Assembly (NCBI GenBank): GCA_031177555.1
Contig: JAPSGM010000065.1
Location: 1 to 8,691, forward strand
Reading direction: 5' to 3'
From: Chloroflexota bacterium
GTDB lineage: Bacteria; Chloroflexota; Limnocylindria; QHBO01
Length of the DNA: 8,691 nucleotides
In this document: piece by piece, positions 1 through 6,762 of the stretch
Layout of the letters: each line of letters begins with the position of its first letter
How positions within the stretch are numbered: the first letter of the stretch is position 1
Position numbers and translations under genes: made by a program
Notes under the pieces: model-generated
What the model saw: the letters and a program-made list of their open reading frames with translations, nothing else
The model's database searches: none
What the model was told of the DNA's origin: nothing

Positions 1-965
1 GGCTGGCGCAGTGCGTCGAGCGCGTCCGAGCGGAACTCGAGCGCCTCGTCCAGGAAGAGCACGCCACGATGCGCCAGGGAAGCCTCGCCGGGACGCACCC
101 GCGGGCCGCCCCCGACCAGCGCCTGGCTCGAGATGGTGTGGTGCGGCGCCCGGAAGGGTCGGCGCCGGGTCAGCGGCGCGCGCCGGTCGACCAGTCCGGC
201 CGCGGAGTGGATGCGGCTCACCTCCAGTGCCTCGCCGTCGTCGAGCGGCGGCTGCAGGCCGTCGGCACAGCTCAGGAGCAACGTCTTCCCGACGCCCGGC
301 GGCCCGCACAGCGCCAGGTTGTGGCGCCCGGCCGCGGCGATCTCCAGCGCGCGGCGCGCGGTGCGCTGGCCGATGACGTCGCCCAGGTCCGGCACGCCGT
401 CCGGCGGCCGCCAGGCGGGCAGCGGCAGCGGCCGGGCCAGGGCCAGCTCGCCCACGGCCGCCAGGTGGCCAACCGCCGCGCCGAGGCGGGCGGCGGGATG
501 GACCGCGATGCCCGACACGCAGGCGGCCTCGGCCTCGCTGGCCTCCGGCACGATCACGGCGGCAATCCCGGCGTCCCGGATGGCGGCCACCAGCGACATC
601 ACGCCGGTCACTGGCCGCAGCGACCCGTCCAGCGCCAGCTCCCCGACCAGCGCCGTCCCGGGCAGGCGCGCCGCGTCCGGCAGCTGGCCCGACGCCGCCA
701 GGATGCCGACCGCAATGGCCAGGTCGTACGCGGTGGCGTCCTTGGGCAGGTCGGCCGGGGCGAGGTTGACCGTGATGCGCCGGGCGGGTACATCGAACCC
801 GGAATTGCGCAGCGCGCTGCGCACCCGCTCGCGGGCCTCCTGCACCTGGCTGCCGGCCATGCCGACGATCGTCAGCGAGGGCAGGCCGAAGGCCACGTCG
901 ACCTCGACGCGGATCGGGATGCCCTCGACGCCGAGCAGCGATGAGCTGAGGGTCTGCGCCAGCAT
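1..965 (-). CDS. comM: YifB/ComM-family Mg-chelatase-like AAA+ ATPase (3' end beyond window)
   Basis: Family: ComM/YifB proteins are AAA+ ATPases. In naturally competent Gram-negative bacteria, ComM acts as a branch-migration helicase in recombination of incoming DNA; the role in other phyla is less clear. Seen: about 321 residues are visible, of about 500 usual. The N-terminal ChlI-like domain covers roughly residues 15-140, with the family motif VNLAPADLPKD at 66-76. The Mg-chelatase ATPase domain starts near 190, with Walker A GPPGVGKT at 221-228, the conserved RPFRAPHHTIS at 269-279 and Walker B GVLFLDE at 301-307. The ATG at 965 gives the family-typical start MLAQTLSSSLLGVEG; a GGAG lies only 3 bases upstream. 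An in-frame GTG at 977 would add four residues. The gene follows the CpaE-like gene after a 138-base gap, so it probably has its own promoter. The C-terminal domain is off the window. The family call is very secure; a role in transformation here is inference. Confidence 0.95.
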   Translation of the reverse strand, partial: MLAQTLSSSLLGVEGIPIRVEVDVAFGLPSLTIVGMAGSQVQEARERVRSALRNSGFDVPARRITVNLAPADLPKDATAYDLAIAVGILAASGQLPDAARLPGTALVGELALDGSLRPVTGVMSLVAAIRDAGIAAVIVPEASEAEAACVSGIAVHPAARLGAAVGHLAAVGELALARPLPLPAWRPPDGVPDLGDVIGQRTARRALEIAAAGRHNLALCGPPGVGKTLLLSCADGLQPPLDDGEALEVSRIHSAAGLVDRRAPLTRRRPFRAPHHTISSQALVGGGPRVRPGEASLAHRGVLFLDEALEFRSDALDALRQ

Positions 966-1103
966 CGGCTCCAGCACGGGCGGCGAGCGGGGGATTGGAA
1001 GTGCCGGCCGCCCGCCTGCTCGCCTCCCAAACTCCAGCGGCGACCGGCGCCACCGAGCGTAGGCAACCGGGCCTTACCGGCCGATTACCCGACCCTTATC
1101 GGG
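966..1103. other. Intergenic gap between cpaE-like gene and comM
   Basis: This 138-base gap is the largest in the window. It begins, in transcription order, with a hairpin next to the cpaE-like stop (listed separately), followed by a GC-rich stretch. I found no convincing -10/-35 pair for comM. TACGCT near 1053-1058 on the minus strand has no recognisable -35 at 16-18 bases. No small ORF with a ribosome binding site is persuasive. Confidence 0.5.
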
Positions 1104-1104
1104 T
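1087..1104 (-). terminator. Candidate hairpin at the end of the cpaE-like gene
   Basis: A perfect 6-bp inverted repeat, ACCCGA and TCGGGT, flanks a 6-base loop (1093-1098) and touches the stop codon of the upstream gene (1104-1106). An alternative 5-bp pairing (GACCC with GGGTC) uses the same bases. No T-tract follows on the minus strand, so it is at best a weak or factor-assisted terminator, or an mRNA-stabilising hairpin. Stems this short also arise by chance in GC-rich DNA. Confidence 0.25.
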
Positions 1105-2294
1105 CACGTGCGGGTCGCGGCGACCTCGGCGGCGGTCTGCTCGTCGACCATGCGCGCGAACTCCGCGACCGAGCGGCCCAGGGGGCCATCGGGCCGGGAG
1201 GACATGAACGGCTCGCCGGAGTTCAGCGAGCTGATGGCGCCGCGGTACTCGTTGATGACCTCGTAGTCGACCTTGCGGTTGAGGGCCGATTCGGCGTTGC
1301 TCACGTTGATGCCCGTGTAGGCGTTGGAGCGGTTGAGCACCAGCTGGACCTTGCCCTTCTCGTAGCCGAGATGATCCATCGTCTCCAGGACCAGCCGCAC
1401 GTTCTTCAGGCAGGACAGGTCGGCGGTCATCACCACGAAGATGACATCGGCCTCGTCGAAGAGCTGCAGGTTGAAGTCGTCGATGGTCTTCACCATGTCG
1501 ACCAGGGTGTAGTCGTAGGCCCGCCGCATCAGGTTGAGCAGGTGGGTCAGCGAGGCGGGGTGGGAGCGCTGGCGCTCCATCACGATGTCGGCCGCCTCCG
1601 GCGAGGGCGGCGCCAGCAGCAGGTCGACGCCGGTGTGGTGGCGCACGAGCAGCTTGCGCAGCAGGTCCGCATCCAGGTCCGGCTCGCTGATGGCGTCGAC
1701 GATCGAGGCCGTGTCCAGCCCCAGGTCCATGAAGACCCGCAGGTCGCCGAACTGCAGGTTGGCGTCGAGCAGGGCCGTACGCCGCCGGAACTCGCGGATC
1801 ATGGCGATCGCCGAGTTGATGGCGATGGTCGTCGTGCCCACGCCTCCCTTGGCGCCGTAGAAGACCCCCAGGCGGCCCATGGTCACGGTCTCCCCGGTGA
1901 TGGGCGCGGCCAGCGCGCCGGAGCGGGCGAGGAGCGCCTTGATGCGCGCCATCAGCTCCAGCGGGTGGAACGGCTTGACGATGTCGTCGTCGGCGCCGGC
2001 GCGCAGGCCCTTGACGCGCTCGGCGACCTCGGCCTCGGAGGTGAGGATGATGATCGGGACCCGCTGGCCGGCCTCCTCCGACGCGCGGATCTGCTGGGTG
2101 GCGGCGTAGCCGTCCAGCTTCGGCATGGCCGCGTCCATCAGGATCATGTCGGGCTTCGACTCGCGGGCGATCTCCACGCCGGCCTGCCCGTCCGAGGCGA
2201 CCAGCACCTCGAACCCCTCCTGCTTGAGGGTGAAGACGAGCACGCGCTGGATGTTCAGGTCGTCATCGACGACCAGGACCTTCGTGGCAGCCAT
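1104..2294 (-). CDS. Receiver-domain CpaE/TadZ-like pilus ATPase (ParA/MinD superfamily)
   Basis: Family: CpaE/TadZ proteins are MinD/ParA-like ATPases that position tad/Flp pilus assembly, often with an N-terminal receiver or receiver-like domain. Seen: 396 residues. The receiver domain (about 4-122) keeps its whole phosphorylation set: acidic D11/D12, phosphoacceptor D54 (in MDAAMP), T85 and K107 (in VKPF). The ATPase domain (about 140-390) has a deviant P-loop GAKGGVGTTT at 147-156, in which signature K149 is present but the usual Walker lysine is T154, as is common in CpaE/TadZ. It also has the Walker A' region LLDANLQFGD (175-184) and Walker B YTLVDM with D266. The ATG at 2294 is preceded by AGGGG at about 4 bases. 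No other tad genes (secretin, TadA ATPase, TadB/C) are visible, so it is isolated within this window. Other names would be a MinD-like or septum-site-determining response regulator. Domain calls are secure; the pilus role is inferred from family. Confidence 0.9.
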   Translation of the reverse strand: MAATKVLVVDDDLNIQRVLVFTLKQEGFEVLVASDGQAGVEIARESKPDMILMDAAMPKLDGYAATQQIRASEEAGQRVPIIILTSEAEVAERVKGLRAGADDDIVKPFHPLELMARIKALLARSGALAAPITGETVTMGRLGVFYGAKGGVGTTTIAINSAIAMIREFRRRTALLDANLQFGDLRVFMDLGLDTASIVDAISEPDLDADLLRKLLVRHHTGVDLLLAPPSPEAADIVMERQRSHPASLTHLLNLMRRAYDYTLVDMVKTIDDFNLQLFDEADVIFVVMTADLSCLKNVRLVLETMDHLGYEKGKVQLVLNRSNAYTGINVSNAESALNRKVDYEVINEYRGAISSLNSGEPFMSSRPDGPLGRSVAEFARMVDEQTAAEVAATRT

Positions 2295-2350
2295 GGAACC
2301 CCTGACGGCGGGTGGTTGCGGACGGGCTACGGCGCGGACGCCGGGTCGCG

Positions 2351-2356
2351 ATTATA
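2351..2356 (-). promoter_or_regulatory. Candidate -10 element upstream of the cpaE-like gene
   Basis: A perfect TATAAT reads on the minus strand, overlapping the TAA stop (2354-2352) of the alpha/beta hydrolase gene. Transcription would start near 2344 and leave a leader of about 50 bases before the ATG at 2294. No TTGACA-like -35 is visible 16-18 bases upstream. Part of the match is explained by the stop codon itself, so it may be chance, though such a hexamer is rare in DNA this GC-rich. Confidence 0.35.
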
Positions 2357-3356
2357 CGGTTGGCGCTCCCGGCCGGGCCGATGAAGCCGCCTGCGAAGCC
2401 GATTCCCCTCCCTCCCCGGGCATCGCCGCATGGGGCACTCCGTCGAGGTGCCGCCCCAGGAAATGGAGCACGCGCCGCTCGTATGCGGGACCCGCCGTCT
2501 CGCGCGCCTCCGAGTGGGTGGCACCGGGGACCACGAAAAGCTCCTTCGGCTCGCGCGCCCGCTCGTACATGTCGCGCGACTGGGTCCAGGCCACGACGCG
2601 GTCCTCCTGCGGCGCGATGAGGAGCAGGCCGCGGGGCGCGATCTCCGCCACGCGCTCGATGGGCTGGCGCAGCCGGACGCGCGCCCTGACCGACGCTGCC
2701 GCCACGATCAGCCGCGCGCCGAGCGCGGCCATGGGGTAGCGGCCCTCGCGCATCCGGTTGGCGATCGGGTTCTCGACGCGGGCGTAGGCGGCATCGGCCA
2801 CCACGGCGGCCACCGGCAGGTCCGGGGCCGACATGATCGCCACCGAGGCGCCCATGCTGATGCCCATCAGCGCGATCGGCCCGAAGCCGCGGCTCTCCAG
2901 GAAGCGCACGGCCGCGGCGACGTCGCGCTGCTCGGTGGTCCCCAGGGTGATCGGCGCGTCTCCCGAGTCGCCGTGCCCGCGGAAGTCGAACTGCAGCACG
3001 TTGTAGCGCGGCTGCAGCCACGGCACGAAGCCGGTCAGCCACGGCAGGCGGTGCCAGCTGAAGCCGTGGAGCAGGACCACCGCGGCACGCGTGTCGCGGG
3101 CGGCGGGGATCAGCCAGCCGGCCAGCGTGACGCCGTCCCGCGTCGTGAAGCGGACGTCCTCGTAGGCCAGGCCGATGTCGGCGGGCGTCTGCGGATCGCC
3201 CTCGGCCGCCTCCAGCAGCTTGCGCCCCGGACGCACCACCCGGCGCGACCCCTCCACCCCGACGAAGCCGAGGTAGCCGGCCGCGCCGGCGGCCACGATG
3301 CGGCCGACCCAGGCCGCCAGGCTCCGGCGCGACCTCGTCCCCAGCGCGCGTGGCAT
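2352..3356 (-). CDS. Membrane-anchored alpha/beta hydrolase (serine hydrolase)
   Basis: Seen: 334 residues. A basic N-terminus is followed by one hydrophobic segment (about 14-34), suggesting an inner-membrane anchor with the catalytic domain outside. The hydrolase core shows the oxyanion-hole motif HGFSWHR starting at H97, DFRGHGDSG at 124-132, and the nucleophile elbow GISMGAS with S167. The probable acid is D252 (in PQEDRVV) and the catalytic histidine is H281 (in PGATHSE). The fold resembles the YfhR/BEM46/FrsA-like peptidase-S9-related esterases; the substrate cannot be predicted. The last 25 or so residues are a Ser/Ala/Gly/Pro-rich, probably disordered tail. The ATG lies one base after the slipin stop (TGA-C-ATG), so the two are probably translationally coupled; no good Shine-Dalgarno is seen. 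Its place next to the slipin suggests, but does not show, work at the same membrane site. Confidence 0.9.
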   Translation of the reverse strand: MPRALGTRSRRSLAAWVGRIVAAGAAGYLGFVGVEGSRRVVRPGRKLLEAAEGDPQTPADIGLAYEDVRFTTRDGVTLAGWLIPAARDTRAAVVLLHGFSWHRLPWLTGFVPWLQPRYNVLQFDFRGHGDSGDAPITLGTTEQRDVAAAVRFLESRGFGPIALMGISMGASVAIMSAPDLPVAAVVADAAYARVENPIANRMREGRYPMAALGARLIVAAASVRARVRLRQPIERVAEIAPRGLLLIAPQEDRVVAWTQSRDMYERAREPKELFVVPGATHSEARETAGPAYERRVLHFLGRHLDGVPHAAMPGEGGESASQAASSARPGAPTV

Positions 3357-3357
3357 G

Positions 3358-4263
3358 TCAGCCCGGGGCGGCCGTCCCCTGGCCCTCGCCCACGTCGCGC
3401 GCCGAACGCATGGCGCCGGTGATCGGGCGCGTCAGCTCGGACAGCTCCATGGGGATGACCCACTTGGTCGACTGGCCCTGGCCGAGCACCTTCAGCGCCT
3501 CGAGGTACTGCAGCGCCATGGTCTTCTCGTCGACGCCGCGCGCCGCCTCGAAGATGGTGCGCAGGGCGTTGCTGAAGCCCTCGGCACGCAGGATCTGCGA
3601 CTGGCGCTCGCCCTCGGCGCGGAGGATGTTCGACTGCTTGTCGCCCTCCGCCACGTTGATGGTCGCCTGCCGCGTGCCCTCCGACTCGGTGATGTTGGCG
3701 CGCCGGTTGCGCTCCGCGCTCATCTGCCGGTTCATGGCATCCTGGATATCGCGCGGCGGCACGATCTCGCGGATCTCGACGCTGGTGATCTTCACGCCCC
3801 AGCGATGGGTGACCTCGTCGAGCTTGGTGCGCAGGATGTTGTTGATCTCCTCGCGCTTGGCCAGCACGTCATCGAGCGGGATGTCGCCGATGACGGCGCG
3901 CAGCGTGGTCGCGGCCAGGGCCTGCGAGGCGCCGGAGAAGCTCGTCACCGCCGTCACCGACTGCTCGGGGTCGAAAACCTTCGAGTACACCAGGAAGTCG
4001 ATGCTGATGGGCGCGTTGTCCTTGGTGATGCAGGTCTGCGGCGGCAGCTCGATGTAGAACTCGCGCAGGTCCACCTTCACCGGCTGCTGGATGATGGGCA
4101 CCAGCAGGACCAGGCCGGGTCCGGCCGAGCCGTTCGTCACGCGGCCCAGGGTGAAGATCACCAGCCGCTCGTACTGGCGCACGATGTGGACCGTGCTGTA
4201 GATCAGGAAAAGCAGGATCGCGATGGCGACGACCAAGATCGCCAGGGTCACGGGATCGTCCAT
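3358..4263 (-). CDS. Slipin / stomatin-like SPFH-domain membrane protein
   Basis: Family: prokaryotic slipins are SPFH (band 7) proteins that oligomerise into membrane scaffolds and are partners, and in Pyrococcus substrates, of NfeD-type proteases. Seen: 301 residues, of usual length. There is one N-terminal transmembrane segment (about 6-22), an SPFH domain (about 25-185) with the family motif VPPRDIQDAM at 168-177, then a charged helix with four exact 11-residue repeats (EG at 195, 206, 217, 228), and a C-terminal region with STKWVIPMEL at 265-274. The last resembles the hydrophobic C-terminal region cleaved by NfeD in archaeal homologues. The ATG at 4263 gives a clean anchor; GGAGGGAG ends 10 bases upstream, a slightly long spacing. 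An NfeD gene lies in the same run of genes but two genes away. HflK/HflC is unlikely, as no hflK/hflC pair or their typical extensions are seen. Confidence 0.93.
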   Translation of the reverse strand: MDDPVTLAILVVAIAILLFLIYSTVHIVRQYERLVIFTLGRVTNGSAGPGLVLLVPIIQQPVKVDLREFYIELPPQTCITKDNAPISIDFLVYSKVFDPEQSVTAVTSFSGASQALAATTLRAVIGDIPLDDVLAKREEINNILRTKLDEVTHRWGVKITSVEIREIVPPRDIQDAMNRQMSAERNRRANITESEGTRQATINVAEGDKQSNILRAEGERQSQILRAEGFSNALRTIFEAARGVDEKTMALQYLEALKVLGQGQSTKWVIPMELSELTRPITGAMRSARDVGEGQGTAAPG

Positions 4264-4301
4264 GGGTGCGGAACTCCCTCCGTTACAGGCCCGTCACGCT
4301 C

Positions 4302-4307
4302 AGTCTA
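4302..4307 (-). promoter_or_regulatory. Weak candidate -10 element before the slipin gene
   Basis: TAGACT on the minus strand overlaps the TAG stop (4307-4305) of the dehydrogenase gene and would give a leader of about 32 bases before the slipin ATG. No -35 is recognisable. It is listed because the 41-base gap is the largest within the run from nfeD to the hydrolase and could hold an internal promoter. Confidence 0.18.
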
Positions 4308-5564
4308 GCGGCGCGCGGCCCTCCGGTCGCCCGCGGTGCCCGGCACGAAGGCGATCTTCAGGGCGCCAGCGCGCCCCCGATCCAGGGCGGTGGCCATGGC
4401 CCCGCGCCAGTCCTCCAGCCCGAACCGGTGCGTCACCAGCTCGCCAAGCGGCAGTTCCGGATGGTCGGCCAGCAGGCGCATGGCCGCGTCCATCGTGTGC
4501 GGCGCCCCCGGCATGCCGTGCTCGGTCCCGTAGACGTAGCTGCCCTCGATCCGCAGCTCGCGGGTCCAGGCCAGCGTCCAGTCCAGGTCGCGGATGACGG
4601 CCGGGCCGCCCACGATCGCCACCCGACCCCGCGGGGCCGCGACCCGCAGGGAGGCGTCCAGGCTCCGCGCGGTGCCCACGCAGTCGTAGATCTGCTCGAA
4701 CCCGCCGATGAGCACGTCGTCGCCCACCAGAGGCCGATGACGCTGCGCCCCCGCTCGCGCGACGGCCGCCTGCAGCGGGTCCGATGCAACGCCGGCGCCG
4801 AAGCGCTCCGCCATCGTGCGCTGGGCGGGATAGCGGGCGACCACGGTGACCTCCACGTCCGGGGCCACCAGCCGCAGCGCCGCGGTCACGCACAGTCCCA
4901 TCGTCCCGCCGCCGATGACCACGGCCCGCTCCCCGGCCGCGGGTGGCGTGGCCAGCACGGCGTGGAGGGCGACGCTGAACGGCTCGACCATGACCGCCGT
5001 CTCGTCGGACATCCCCGCCGGAACGGCGTGGAGCTGGGTGACGTGGGCCACCAGCTCGTCGGACCAGCCGCCCGGCAGGTCTCGGCTGAAGCCGATCATG
5101 GGGGACGGTGCCAGCGAGCCCTCGGCGGTGCGCAGGCAGAGTCCCGGATGCCCGTCGGCGCACCAGCGGCACGGAGATAGGCCCCGCACCACGCAGGCCA
5201 GCACCGGGTCCAGGACGACCCGGTCGCCCGGCGCGAACCCCGCCACCTCATCGCCGACCTCGTCCACGAGACCCACCACCTCGTGGCCCAGCACGGCAGG
5301 GAACGAGGAGAAGGGCGACAGCACGGCGCTGGTCCTGCCGGTGAGCAGGGCGATATCGGTCCCGCAGACCCCGGCCAGGATGGGGCGCAGGCGGACCCAG
5401 CCAGGCCCGGGCAGGCCGATGGCGGCGTATCGGTCCAGGCCGACCCAGGGCATCCAGCCGCGGGTGACCCGCGGCAGGCGCGAGCCAAGCAGGCGCAGGA
5501 CCCGGTAGTTCAGCGCGGAGGCCGCGAATCGCTGCCGAACGCCGCGGACCGTGCCGGGGGGCAT
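4305..5564 (-). CDS. Zinc-dependent medium-chain alcohol/polyol dehydrogenase
   Basis: Role: NAD(P)-dependent oxidation of an alcohol or sugar alcohol; the substrate is unknown. Seen: 419 residues, long for the family (about 340-370) because of roughly 35-50 extra N-terminal residues ahead of the GroES-like fold, a basic segment including RVLRLLGSRLPRVTRG (21-36). Catalytic zinc ligands are C67 (AGVCGTD), H94/E95 (LGHEVVG) and E194 (VEPFSVALHAV). Structural-zinc cysteines are C124, C132, C135 and C143; the first is spaced seven residues from the second rather than the usual two. The Rossmann motif VIGGGTMG is at 216-223. The ATG at 5564 lies 10 bases after the aldolase-like stop with only a weak GAG-type ribosome site, consistent with coupled translation. 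Pairing with an aldolase-like neighbour suggests a short sugar/polyol or aldehyde pathway (inference). All catalytic residues are present, so it is probably active. Confidence 0.92.
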   Translation of the reverse strand: MPPGTVRGVRQRFAASALNYRVLRLLGSRLPRVTRGWMPWVGLDRYAAIGLPGPGWVRLRPILAGVCGTDIALLTGRTSAVLSPFSSFPAVLGHEVVGLVDEVGDEVAGFAPGDRVVLDPVLACVVRGLSPCRWCADGHPGLCLRTAEGSLAPSPMIGFSRDLPGGWSDELVAHVTQLHAVPAGMSDETAVMVEPFSVALHAVLATPPAAGERAVVIGGGTMGLCVTAALRLVAPDVEVTVVARYPAQRTMAERFGAGVASDPLQAAVARAGAQRHRPLVGDDVLIGGFEQIYDCVGTARSLDASLRVAAPRGRVAIVGGPAVIRDLDWTLAWTRELRIEGSYVYGTEHGMPGAPHTMDAAMRLLADHPELPLGELVTHRFGLEDWRGAMATALDRGRAGALKIAFVPGTAGDRRAARR

Positions 5565-5574
5565 TCGCTCGGCG

Positions 5575-6762
5575 TCAGCTCATCGGGACCTGGCGCACGA
5601 GATGCGGCCCGACGCGCTCCAGGATCTCGTCCAGGCTCGTCCCGGTGATGGTGACGCCGTGGTTCTTCATGCCGATGACCGCGCGCGCGGGATCGGGCAC
5701 CTCGCGCAGCAGGCCGGCGACCTCCAGGGCCAGCTCCTCCGTGCCGCAGGGATACACCGTCTCGGTGGAGGGCGCGCCGGTCATCCAGCCGTGGACGTGC
5801 AGGATGCCGCCGACCTCGGGATGCTCGCGGTAGATGGTCAGGTGCTCGATGGCATCCACCGACACGCGGCGCGGCTGCACGTGCGCCGGGACGCTGAGCC
5901 GGATGACGCCCCGCTCGCGGTCGTAGCCGGTGACCATCAGGATCTCGGTCCCGACCTCGCGCAGGTGGCTCTTGTCCACCCCGCTGGCGCTCATCCAGAA
6001 CGTGTCGCCGTCGTGCCGCGCGCTGGCGTTGCCGTACGACAGGCCGCCGATGCCGAACAGTCGCTTCACGTGCCGCAGCTCGTCGGGGCTCAGCAGCTCG
6101 TCGATCGGCCAGGGCGCCGGCAGCAGGTCAAGCTCCGCCATGCGGATGCCGGCGCGGTAGATCGACTCGGTGTGCGCGTCGCCGCCCCACAGCCCCTCGG
6201 GCAGGTCCGGGATGAACTCGTTCTCGATCACCAGGCGCGACTCGGCCAGGGGCACCAGGCGGCCCACCACCTGGCGGAAGAACCCCTCCTCGTCGCCGGC
6301 ATGGTCGAAGCGGTGGAAGCCCTGCTCCATGGTGATGAAGTGCGCGTCCGGCACCGCGCCGTCGCGGACCATGGGGATGAATACGTTCGACAGCGACCGC
6401 ACCAGGAGCGAGTACCCCGCCTGCAGCATGTCGTTCGGCGGCGCCCCCAGGTCCGCCAGGCCGACGACGAAGATGTCGCGCGAGCGGCGCCGGAATGAGC
6501 TCGGCGTGACCGGGTCGACGGCGTTGAGGATGACCCGCGCATCGGCCGGCAGGTGGTTCGCGTCGCGTCCGCGCCGGCGGTGAACCGGGTGGCCACGGCG
6601 CTCCAGATGAGCGGCCACGCCGTCCAGGAACCAGGTCACCAGCCGGCTGTTCGGCTCGCCGACGATCGCCACCCCGCTGGGGGCGGGGCGCGAGGTGGCC
6701 CCCATCGGTGTCGGCGGCGTGAGCTGCTCCGGGTCCCGCAGCTCCTCCGCCGGGCTGCTCAC
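5575..6762 (-). CDS. Class II aldolase/adducin-like protein with an uncharacterised N-terminal domain
   Basis: Seen: 395 residues from a GTG start at 6762. The GTG overlaps the nfeD stop (GTGA) and has GGAGG seven bases upstream, so this start is strong. The C-terminal half (about 230-390) is a class II aldolase fold: LSYGNASAR at 241-249 (substrate loop), SASGVDKS at 258-265, the zinc-binding pair H322/H324 (in LHVHG) and the third ligand H368 (in KNHGV). Where fuculose-phosphate aldolase has its catalytic Glu, 19 residues before the first zinc histidine, I read D303. The N-terminal 210 or so residues (VAIVGEPNSRLVTWFL at 31-46, RDIFVVGLADL at 95-105, EQGFHRFDHAGDEEGFFRQV at 146-165) match no domain I recognise. 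Family members act as sugar-phosphate aldolases, epimerases or dehydratases, so the reaction is uncertain. The gene sits between nfeD and a zinc dehydrogenase. Confidence 0.85.
   Translation of the reverse strand: MSSPAEELRDPEQLTPPTPMGATSRPAPSGVAIVGEPNSRLVTWFLDGVAAHLERRGHPVHRRRGRDANHLPADARVILNAVDPVTPSSFRRRSRDIFVVGLADLGAPPNDMLQAGYSLLVRSLSNVFIPMVRDGAVPDAHFITMEQGFHRFDHAGDEEGFFRQVVGRLVPLAESRLVIENEFIPDLPEGLWGGDAHTESIYRAGIRMAELDLLPAPWPIDELLSPDELRHVKRLFGIGGLSYGNASARHDGDTFWMSASGVDKSHLREVGTEILMVTGYDRERGVIRLSVPAHVQPRRVSVDAIEHLTIYREHPEVGGILHVHGWMTGAPSTETVYPCGTEELALEVAGLLREVPDPARAVIGMKNHGVTITGTSLDEILERVGPHLVRQVPMS

Noticed and set aside
1053..1058. TACGCT as a -10 for comM
   Set aside because: There is no recognisable -35, and the hexamer is a poor match of a kind expected by chance.
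69..1062. Long plus-strand open frames opposite comM (69-944 and 133-1062)
   Set aside because: They are antisense readings with Arg/Gly/Ala/Pro-rich composition and no domain, expected in high-GC DNA opposite a real gene.
1371..2384. 337-residue plus-strand frame opposite the cpaE-like gene
   Set aside because: Composition is His/Gln/Arg/Val-rich with no motifs, and the minus-strand gene has clear receiver and ATPase motifs.
2430..5180. Long plus-strand frames opposite the hydrolase, slipin and dehydrogenase (2430-3422, 3298-4308, 4266-5180)
   Set aside because: All are shadows of well-supported minus-strand genes; no ribosome sites or conserved motifs.
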